Positions 1 through 5,075 of a stretch of 15,162 nucleotides of DNA are shown in pieces; the first letter of the stretch is position 1; each line of letters starts with the position of its first letter. The stretch is from CAZAOY01 sp964486925. Lineage in GTDB: Bacteria; Bacillota; Clostridia; Oscillospirales; Ruminococcaceae. The stretch is from NCBI GenBank assembly GCA_964486925.1, contig CAZAOY010000059.1, positions 1-15,162 of the forward strand, written 5' to 3'. The translations under genes and the position numbers were made by a program. The notes under the pieces are model-generated. The model did not search any database. It saw only the letters and a list, made by a program, of their open reading frames with translations, and was not told the origin of the DNA.

Positions 1-300
1 ACATCTTTGGGGTGGTTACTTTTGAGGGGTGACATCGTTGGGTGGTTACATCTTAGCGGTGACATCTTTGGGGTGATTACTTTTGAGGGGTGACATCGTT
101 GGGTGGTTACATCTTAGCGGTGACATCTTTGGGGTGATTACTTTTGAGGGGTGACATCGTTGGGTAGTTACATCTTAGGGGTGACGTCTTTGGGGTGGTT
201 ACTTTTGAGGGGTGACATCGTTGGGTGGTTACATCTTAAGGGTGACATCTTGAGGTGGTTACTTTTGAGGGGTAACATCCTTGAGGTGATGTCCTTGAGG
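1..300. repeat. 61-bp higher-order tandem repeat (minisatellite), truncated at left edge
   Basis: Copies begin at 1, 62, 123, 184 and 245, an exact 61-bp period. The first four are nearly identical and the fifth degrades after about 270 into looser relatives that reach about 340. Each 61-bp unit is built from four related sub-units of 15, 16, 14 and 16 bp, all variants of ACATCTTTGGGGTG. The plus strand is G/T rich with runs of three or four G. Because 61 is not a multiple of 3, each copy changes reading frame, so the open frame at 151-357 is very unlikely to be a protein. The array continues beyond the window to the left. Confidence 0.93.
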
Positions 301-357
301 GATAGCTTCTTTGGGTGTATACATTTAGTTGTGGCTTCTTTGAGAGGGTTGCTTTAA

Positions 358-544
358 TGTAATACTTTTAAGCGGGGTCACGTTTTGAGGATTACTTATT
401 TTAGTAGTACAACCTAGGGTATGCTTTGGCAAGCTGTTTTGGTAGTGCGTTTTGGATAATTGGGGTAATTATGCGGATTGATTATACAATTAGTATATTG
501 TTTAGTTTATATAGCATAAAGTAGATGATATGGGGGTGTGGGGT
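358..544. other. Intergenic leader upstream of whiA
   Basis: No gene is visible between the end of the minisatellite and whiA. The stretch just before whiA is AT rich (about 470-530) and probably holds its promoter, but no -35/-10 pair with good spacing stands out. No tRNA, terminator or dispersed palindrome was found here. Confidence 0.5.
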
Positions 545-1444
545 TTGACCTTTTCTCAACAGGTAAAGAGCCAAGTATGTGAAAATATAAACGATCAGGT
601 CTGCTGTTTGCAGTCACTGGTGTTTAGCATACTGCTCTTTTCACGTGGGTATGTTAAGGATACCATCTCCTTTCATACCGAGAATAGGTTGGTCGCGCAC
701 CTTTTTGCTAACGCTGTCGCCGAGCTTACGGGGGCGAGCGTGTCGGTAATCTCCCCGATTAAGAGCGAAACCGCAAAACGAAAGCTTTACACCGTGTTAA
801 TGGAGGATGAGCAGGACAAGGACATGGTTTTGTCCTACATTAACGAGCAGTATGACGCTGTAACAAGGCGGGTACTAAAGGAAAGATGTTGCGCTAAGGC
901 TTTTGTGGTGGGTGCGTTTTTGATTGCGGGCACGGTGGTTGATCCAAAAAAAGAGTACCATCTTGAGTTTGCCTTTACCAATGAGGGTTCGGCTGATGTG
1001 CTAAAGCGGGTGCTTACCATGCTAAAGCTAAAGCCTCATGAGATAAAACGGCGGACGGATGTAGTGCTATACTATAAAAACAGCGAAAAGATAGAGGGGA
1101 TTCTTACCCTTATGGGGGCGGTGCAATCCTCCTTTGATCTTATGAACCTAAAGATTGAGAAGGAACTGCGAAACAACGTTAACCGTGCGCTAAACTGCGA
1201 GAACGCAAACGTTGACAAGACTATAAGGGCGGCGGTTGACCAGATAAACTGCATAAACCGTTTTATCGAGGCGCATGGTGAGCTTAGCATACCACAAGAG
1301 CTTAGAGAGATTGCAAGGGTACGGCTAGAGAACCCGCACATGTCCCTTAGCGAGATGTGTGGTTTGTTTAGTGCGCCCATTAGCCGTTCCACCCTTAGCC
1401 GAAAGCTAAAGCGGCTTTGTAATCTAGAGGAGGAGCTGTTTTAG
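545..1444 (+). CDS. whiA: DNA-binding protein WhiA
   Basis: WhiA is a DNA-binding regulator found across Gram-positive bacteria. It has an N-terminal LAGLIDADG-homing-endonuclease-like fold without nuclease activity and a C-terminal helix-turn-helix. It is needed for sporulation septation in Streptomyces and affects division and chromosome segregation in Bacillus. The sequence shows the family start (TFSQQVKSQV), the N-terminal region with HTENRLVAHLFANAV, and a C-terminal helix-turn-helix segment (MSLSEMCGLF...STLSRKLKRL) at the end of the protein. Length is about 299 residues against roughly 310-320 for the family. I prefer the TTG at 545: it has GGGGGTG at 532-538 with 6 nt spacing and gives the family-like N-terminus. 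The in-frame ATG at 530 has no clear ribosome site. The usual neighbours rapZ and yvcK are not in the window. The family call is firm; the exact start is not. Confidence 0.9.
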   Translation: MTFSQQVKSQVCENINDQVCCLQSLVFSILLFSRGYVKDTISFHTENRLVAHLFANAVAELTGASVSVISPIKSETAKRKLYTVLMEDEQDKDMVLSYINEQYDAVTRRVLKERCCAKAFVVGAFLIAGTVVDPKKEYHLEFAFTNEGSADVLKRVLTMLKLKPHEIKRRTDVVLYYKNSEKIEGILTLMGAVQSSFDLMNLKIEKELRNNVNRALNCENANVDKTIRAAVDQINCINRFIEAHGELSIPQELREIARVRLENPHMSLSEMCGLFSAPISRSTLSRKLKRLCNLEEELF

Positions 1445-1532
1445 TAGGATATGTTGCGGTTGTTTCGGTGGATGGTTTGATGGGATGGTTTCATAAAGGT
1501 TCGGTTTGATTAAGGAATAATTTGATTAAGGG

Positions 1533-1547
1533 ACGCATGCAATGCGT
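1533..1547. repeat. Dispersed palindrome, copy 1 (short form)
   Basis: ACGCAT-gca-ATGCGT is a shortened member of the palindrome family found between genes elsewhere in this window. It lacks the outer GGA/TCC pairs. Confidence 0.6.
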
Positions 1548-1585
1548 TCACTACGGCGGGTTGAGCGTACAGATTCTGATTACAT

Positions 1586-1610
1586 GTAGGGTTCGCATTT
1601 TATGCGAACC
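1586..1610. repeat. Dispersed palindrome, copy 2 (variant arms)
   Basis: GGTTCGCAT-ttt-ATGCGAACC is a perfect 9-bp inverted repeat preceded by ATGTAG, as in the other full-length copies. The AA/TT pair next to the outer GG is swapped relative to the consensus (GGTTCGCAT rather than GGAACGCAT). Both arms changed together, so pairing is kept. Confidence 0.75.
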
Positions 1611-1783
1611 GTGTTTTGTCGTTGGTGGACGTTTTGTTTTAGAAAGAGATTTTATTGATATAATGATGGGTGAGATTAGCTGTGTGGGTATGGTGAGGGT
1701 AGCGTACTGCGTAGAGGGTTATTATGGTTATGCAGGGGTTTGCTATAGACTTGTAGGAAGCATGGCGGATGAGGGGTGTTATT

Positions 1784-2302
1784 TTGCTTAGATATGAGAT
1801 TGTTGAGAAGGACGACAGAGAGGTATTTTCCATTATCGAGCGCTGGGACAACGATATGGAGATTGCGAAATTTCTTCGCCCAAACCAGAAGGAAGGGCCA
1901 CTAGAGCCGGTTACGGCGGACGCGCTGTTTGAGGGATACGTTAAGAACAAGACAAAGATACTGTTTATGATATACGACGATATAACCCCGATTGGTAACG
2001 TTAGCGTGGATTTTTGTTTCCCGCTTTTTGCGGGGGATAAGGAGTACAGCGCTTGGCTTGGGATCTGCATAGGTCACCCTGACTATCGTGGTAGGGGGAT
2101 TGGTAAGCAGGTTATGGAGTATATCGAAGGCTTTTGCCGAGTACATAGCATTAAGCGGATGGAGCTTGGGGTTTTCTCCTTTAACGAGGCGGGAAAACGT
2201 CTTTACGAAAAGATGGGGTACAAAAAGATTGCAGTAAACAAACACTTTGTCTACTGCAATGGTGAGTGGTATGATGATATAAGGATGGAGAAATACTTGT
2301 AG
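1784..2302 (+). CDS. GNAT-family N-acetyltransferase
   Basis: This is a predicted acetyl-CoA-dependent N-acetyltransferase of the GNAT superfamily; the substrate cannot be read from sequence. The core motif A is visible as WLGICIGHPDYRGRGIGKQV, with the acetyl-CoA pyrophosphate-binding loop R102-G-R-G-I-G107. It is followed by the motif B region, FSFNEAGKRLYEKMGYKKI, typical of RimJ/RimL-like and related members. Length is about 172 residues, normal for a single-domain GNAT. I prefer the TTG at 1784, which has GAGGGGTG at 1771-1778 ahead of it, over the in-frame ATG at 1769, which lies at the edge of that same ribosome-site sequence. The gene stands alone, and its stop lies only 2 nt before the inverted-repeat arm that opens the 22-bp palindromic array. 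Aminoglycoside or ribosomal-protein acetylation are both possible; nothing decides between them. Confidence 0.85.
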   Translation: MLRYEIVEKDDREVFSIIERWDNDMEIAKFLRPNQKEGPLEPVTADALFEGYVKNKTKILFMIYDDITPIGNVSVDFCFPLFAGDKEYSAWLGICIGHPDYRGRGIGKQVMEYIEGFCRVHSIKRMELGVFSFNEAGKRLYEKMGYKKIAVNKHFVYCNGEWYDDIRMEKYL

Positions 2303-2304
2303 TA

Positions 2305-2340
2305 TTTTGTCAGGTTATGTAATGTTTGATCTTGAAAGAT
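2305..2340. repeat. Left arm: inverted copy of the spoVM 3' region
   Basis: On the plus strand, TTTTGTCAGGT (2305-2315), 11 nt, then TGATCTTGAAAGAT (2327-2340). The same order on the minus strand within spoVM is TTTTGTCAGGT (2636-2626), 10 nt, then TGATCTTTAAGAT (2615-2603). The two arms therefore bracket the palindromic array in inverted orientation. Confidence 0.8.
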
Positions 2341-2343
2341 GTG

Positions 2344-2620
2344 TTAATCAGAAGATTTATTTAATCAAAAGATTAGGTTTACTTAATCAAAAGATTAGGC
2401 TTATTTAATCAAAAGATTAAGTTTACTTAATGTTAAAGATTAGGCTTATTTAATCAAAAGATTAAGTTTACTTAATCNNNNNNNNNNNNNNNNNNNNNNN
2501 NNNNNNNNNNNNNNNNNNNNNNNNNNNNNNNNNNNNNNNNNNNNNNNNNNNNNNNNNNNNNNNNNNNNNNNNNNNNNTTAATCAAAAGATTAAGTTTACT
2601 TAATCTTAAAGATCATCTTT
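2344..2620. repeat. Tandem array of 22-bp palindromic units, interrupted by a gap
   Basis: Units start at about 2361, 2383, 2405, 2427, 2450 and 2472, then after the gap at 2578 and 2600, with a degenerate one at 2344. The period is 22 bp (one step is 23). Most contain the near-palindrome TTAATC-AAAA-GATTA(A/G), and some extend to CTTAATC-AAAA-GATTAAG, followed by a GTTTAC or GCTTAT spacer. The true copy number is unknown because of the assembly gap. The right end of the array overlaps the last codons of spoVM. Confidence 0.93.
2478..2577. other. Assembly gap (100 N)
   Basis: There are exactly 100 N, the conventional filler for a gap of unknown size, falling inside the tandem array. The distance and even the join between the two sides should be treated as unverified. 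Confidence 0.98.
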
Positions 2621-2667
2621 ATTAGACCTGACAAAAACTTAGGACTTTTTACAACGACTATCTTCAA
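2596..2667 (-). CDS. spoVM: Stage V sporulation protein M (SpoVM), 23 residues
   Basis: SpoVM is a tiny amphipathic helix made in the mother cell during sporulation. It recognises the convex forespore membrane and anchors SpoIVA for coat and cortex assembly. The frame encodes 23 residues containing VKSPKFLSG. Aligned without gaps to the 26-residue B. subtilis protein it keeps K2, K7, P9, K10, F11, L12, G14 and a basic residue at 17, and Pro9 is the residue known to be important for function. The start is TTG (2667-2665) with a perfect AGGAGG at 2680-2675 and 7 nt spacing. The stop codon of the membrane-protein frame upstream overlaps that ribosome site by 2 nt. The last codons and the stop are supplied by the 22-bp repeat array, so the C-terminus is a little shorter than in Bacillus. 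Its size explains why ordinary gene finders would miss it. Confidence 0.88.
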   Translation of the reverse strand: MKIVVVKSPKFLSGLIKMIFKIK

Positions 2668-2678
2668 AATGTTACCTC

Positions 2679-2822
2679 CTATCTTCGGAATAGATAAAAA
2701 CCGGCAATAATTAGAAATACCCCACCTATAAGTAATAGAACCCTATATGAGAATATTACCAGTAGCAATAGGAGTACACCAACGCTTATACAGCAGATTG
2801 CGATTTTTTTTTGCTTACACGT
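2679..2822 (-). CDS. Small two-helix membrane protein upstream of spoVM (no standard start codon)
   Basis: An open frame of 47 codons ends 11 nt before the spoVM start, and its TAG overlaps the spoVM AGGAGG. The product would begin with a short basic stretch (CKQKKIAI), then hydrophobic segments VGVLLLLLVIF and VLLLIGGVFLIIAGFYLF, and end in RR. It thus looks like a genuine small membrane protein with one hairpin or two short helices. The only codon at a good distance (9 nt) behind the GGAGG (about 2836-2832) is ACG at 2822-2820, and no ATG, GTG or TTG lies in frame before the TGA upstream. Possibilities are a C-for-T change of an ATG, an unusual ACG start, or a slip in the nine-A run at 2804-2812. 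I do not recognise the family. The pairing with spoVM suggests a sporulation role, which is inference only. Confidence 0.5.
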   Translation of the reverse strand, partial: TCKQKKIAICCISVGVLLLLLVIFSYRVLLLIGGVFLIIAGFYLFRR

Positions 2823-3312
2823 GGGATTTCACCTCCAATTGGTTTTATTGCAATTTGACTTTATGTATACTTCAAACTGCTGATAGATAGAGTGAAAGGC
2901 TAACAGTTATGCGGTATTAGCTTTCGCCTAATGGTATATTATATGCAGATATAGGCTATCCGTTACAGCTATATCTTTACAGGGAAGATGTGCTGGTAGA
3001 AGGGGTAAACGACTATGTTACGGTTTTAATCAGGTAGGCATTGAATAAGGGTGAGGAGCATTACTATATTAGATGGAAAAAGATAATCTTCATCCTTGTT
3101 TTTTACACAAAATGGTATTTGTGATAGATATCTGCGGTGGCAATTATTCTATTATGTTATGTAGCGTTTGATTGGTATGATACTATAGTTAAATGTAAAT
3201 TATTTTGATATTACTTGATTTTTTATCCGTAGTTTGGTATAATGTATAGTAGTGCAGATGTTACATAGACGTTAACGAGGACATCTAATCGTAGTTTAAG
3301 GGAGGGGTTTTA
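2823..3312. other. Gene-poor region with a possible decayed reading frame
   Basis: No intact gene is seen on either strand. Plus-strand 2921-3124 reads as protein-like sequence (NGILYADIGYPLQLYLYRED and on) broken by a single in-frame TAG at 3035, and has no start codon, so it may be a gene remnant. The last 100 bp hold the promoter and leader of the SGNH hydrolase gene. Confidence 0.45.
3215..3243 (+). promoter_or_regulatory. Sigma-A-type promoter for the SGNH hydrolase gene
   Basis: TTGATT at 3215-3220 and a perfect TATAAT at 3238-3243 are separated by exactly 17 bp. Transcription would start near 3250, about 60-75 nt before the coding region. Confidence 0.7.
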
Positions 3313-3327
3313 CTGGCACGAAGGGTA

Positions 3328-4113
3328 ATGATTTCTTTGCTTTTTGCTATTATCTTTGTATCGGTTGCGGTAACGCTCATCCTGTTCAAGCTAGACAAAA
3401 ACGGCGAGATGGCTAAGAGCATAACACAGATTGTAGAGGGCATATTCGTAAATGAAAGCGCTGATGTTAAGAGTAGCAGTAAAATTACAGCGATAATAGA
3501 AAAGGATAACACACAGCTTACATCGGGGGAGAGGATGGATTTTTCCTACCTTGACGATACCGTTTTTATAGGGGATTCACGTACCAACGCTATGGCGGTG
3601 TACGGACTTTTCCCACCGGTACAGGTATTTGCGGAGGATGGGTTAAACCACCAGTCCGCACGGACAAAAGCATACATCAGCGTTGACGGTGTTAACTACT
3701 ACACCATTAGTCAAGCGCTGTTAAACCAAAACCCAAACAAGGTTTACATCGGGTTTGGGATAAATGGCATTGGGTGGCTTACCACCGAGGAATTTTTTAG
3801 TGAGTACGTCGGTATGATACAGGATGTTCGGTCTACGCTTCCGAACGCTAAGATCGTTATAACCTCTATCCTTCCGGTATCTCGCACCTTTGAGCAGATT
3901 GAGCCTACCATAACAAACAGCTTAATCGATGAGTACAACGGCAGACTCCTATCCTTAGCGAAGGAGCAGGGGGTATACTACCTTGACACCGCAAGCGGGG
4001 TCAAGGATGGTAACAATGGACTTAATGCGCTATACGATTCAGGCGATGGGTTACACCTAAACAAAGCGGCATATTCTGTAATATTTGATACCATCCTGAC
4101 CCATCCGATCTAA
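3328..4113 (+). CDS. Membrane-anchored SGNH/GDSL-type hydrolase
   Basis: This is a predicted serine esterase/lipase-like enzyme of the SGNH superfamily, held on the outer face of the membrane by an N-terminal segment (ISLLFAIIFVSVAVTLILF). Counting from ATG 3328, block I is F-I-G-D-S84-R with the nucleophile Ser84. Block III is the GFGINGIG segment with the oxyanion Asn, and block V is D240-G-L-H243, giving the Asp/His of the catalytic triad. Length is 261 residues. Members of this type in Clostridia are often linked to removal of acetyl groups from wall polymers, but the substrate here is not shown. The ATG has only a poorly spaced AGGG before it. A strong GGGAGGGG at 3300-3307 instead points 5 nt downstream to an in-frame CTG at 3313, which would add the basic residues MARRV before the membrane helix; that may be the real start. 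The gene stands alone behind its own promoter. Confidence 0.85.
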   Translation: MISLLFAIIFVSVAVTLILFKLDKNGEMAKSITQIVEGIFVNESADVKSSSKITAIIEKDNTQLTSGERMDFSYLDDTVFIGDSRTNAMAVYGLFPPVQVFAEDGLNHQSARTKAYISVDGVNYYTISQALLNQNPNKVYIGFGINGIGWLTTEEFFSEYVGMIQDVRSTLPNAKIVITSILPVSRTFEQIEPTITNSLIDEYNGRLLSLAKEQGVYYLDTASGVKDGNNGLNALYDSGDGLHLNKAAYSVIFDTILTHPI

Positions 4114-4459
4114 TCGGTGTGTCTGCGGGGGTTGCCGTTCGGGGTATTGGATTTTCAGTTGAATTTTGAGTTTTAGTATGCAGATAGTCTGTAAAATCAT
4201 CTGCTTAGACTGTCCATTAATGCCTCCTGTTCAGACTATAACTACAAACGAGGTCTGGCGGGGGTGTTCGTTAAGGTTATGTCAAGGGTGGTTTTTAAGT
4301 CTTTTCAGTAAATCTGTTTAGCTTGATTGCAGAATGGATTTACAGACGGCTTAGGTAACACTGTAAAGACTGGCTGTCACGGAGAATTTTCAAGACTAGC
4401 TGACAAGGCTGATTATTTACTGGTTGTTAAGACTGATTTTTTTAAGACTTGCTATTAGA
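4114..4459. other. Intergenic region with degenerate AAGACT(A/G)GCTGTCA repeats
   Basis: No gene is visible in these 346 bp between convergent genes. Related short motifs occur at 4366-4379, 4392-4405, 4429-4435, 4444-4454 and 4457-4469; the last one contains the stop codon of the minus-strand gene. A GCAGAT/ATCTGC inverted pair lies near 4180-4203. No clear intrinsic terminator with a T tract was found for either gene. Confidence 0.55.
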
Positions 4460-4807
4460 CTAGCTGTCAAGATCCTCTAGTATTCGGTCAAGTGCCTCGT
4501 CGTCCTTAACGTAGATACCGATCTGCATGGACTGCTGATCGTATTCGGGGAGGGTGGTTATCGACACATCTACGATTCTAATCGGGTTTTCGATATCCTG
4601 TTGGTAGACAGCGATCTTGTTGTCTAGCGCTTTTAGCAGATATTTGCCCGAGCTAACACCATTGTTATCTACTATAGCAGGGGAGTTTGTGGTGGTGGTT
4701 TGTCCTTGATTTTTTTCCTTCCAGACGGTATCGATAGAGATATAGGCGATTAGCATAAAGCTTACCGCGATTACAACAAGCATTTTACGGTATAATGATT
4801 TAGACAT
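4460..4807 (-). CDS. Membrane-anchored protein with BofC C-terminal-like domain
   Basis: This is a 115-residue protein with an N-terminal signal anchor (KMLVVIAVSFMLIAYISI), a polar Thr/Asn linker, and a C-terminal domain reading YLLKALDNKIAVYQQ, then VDVSITTLPEYDQQ, then IGIYVKDDEALDRILEDLDS. That pattern (a 'YxLKxxxGKIAVY' strand, then 'LPxxD', 'GIxVxDxxxLxxxLED') resembles the BofC C-terminal domain found in many Clostridia. In B. subtilis BofC restrains the SpoIVB protease and so the timing of sigma-K activation; whether these short clostridial proteins do so is not established. The start at 4807 is chosen because TGGAGG lies just upstream with about 5 nt spacing; the ATG 12 nt earlier sits inside that ribosome site. 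It diverges from the PBP gene, and its leader carries nested hairpins. Confidence 0.65.
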   Translation of the reverse strand: MSKSLYRKMLVVIAVSFMLIAYISIDTVWKEKNQGQTTTTNSPAIVDNNGVSSGKYLLKALDNKIAVYQQDIENPIRIVDVSITTLPEYDQQSMQIGIYVKDDEALDRILEDLDS

Positions 4808-4846
4808 TTTAACCTCCATTCCTTGTGCTATTTGGCACAGATAGTT

Positions 4847-4879
4847 GCGTGAAAGGAGCTTTCACGCTATGCTCCTTTC
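4847..4879. promoter_or_regulatory. Overlapping alternative hairpins in the divergent intergenic region
   Basis: Two mutually exclusive stems share bases: GCGTGAAA (4847-4854) with TTTCACGC (4860-4867), and GAAAGGAGC (4851-4859) with GCTCCTTTC (4871-4879). Just before the minus-strand gene a further short stem TGTGC/GCACA is possible (about 4825-4840). The plus-strand side is followed by an AT-rich, T-containing run. In the leader of the BofC-like gene this could be a switch or a processing site; this role is inferred. Confidence 0.45.
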
Positions 4880-5075
4880 TTAATTTTATATATTTTATAT
4901 TATTTTGGACTAAAATGCATAAACTATGCAATATTACGAATTATTTTACTATATAGACTATCACTCTACAGCTTTACGGTAGATTTTTGAGATAATGAGA
5001 TTACAGTCAAGATGCACACAAGCGGGCAGACGACGAAGGTTTGCTACTGTGGTGCAATAGGAGGACTTAATATAT

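Larger units (their letters stand above)
1445..1783. other. Intergenic region with two dispersed palindromes and a possible promoter
   Basis: This gap of about 340 bp holds two copies of the dispersed palindrome (1533-1547 and 1590-1610). Further on is a TATAAT at 1659-1664, with TTGTTT 19 bp upstream as a weak -35. It could drive the acetyltransferase gene through a leader of about 110 nt. The open frame at 1522-1791 crosses both palindromes, has no family resemblance and is judged spurious. Confidence 0.5.

Noticed and set aside
151..357. 68-codon open frame in the 61-bp repeats
   Set aside because: The repeat period is not a multiple of 3, so the frame changes with each copy; no ribosome site and no family resemblance.
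1522..1791. 89-codon open frame upstream of the acetyltransferase
   Set aside because: It reads through two dispersed palindromes and overlaps the start of the acetyltransferase; no family features.
2344..2620. CRISPR array
   Set aside because: The 22-bp units are contiguous, with no unique spacers of 30 or more bp and no cas genes nearby.
2830..2900. Sigma-E/K promoter for spoVM
   Set aside because: A CATA motif is present on the minus strand, but no matching -35 lies at the expected distance.
4880..5000. Sporulation-type (sigma-E or sigma-G) promoters for the BofC-like gene
   Set aside because: TAATATT and CATTTTA occur on the minus strand but the spacing is wrong for either factor.
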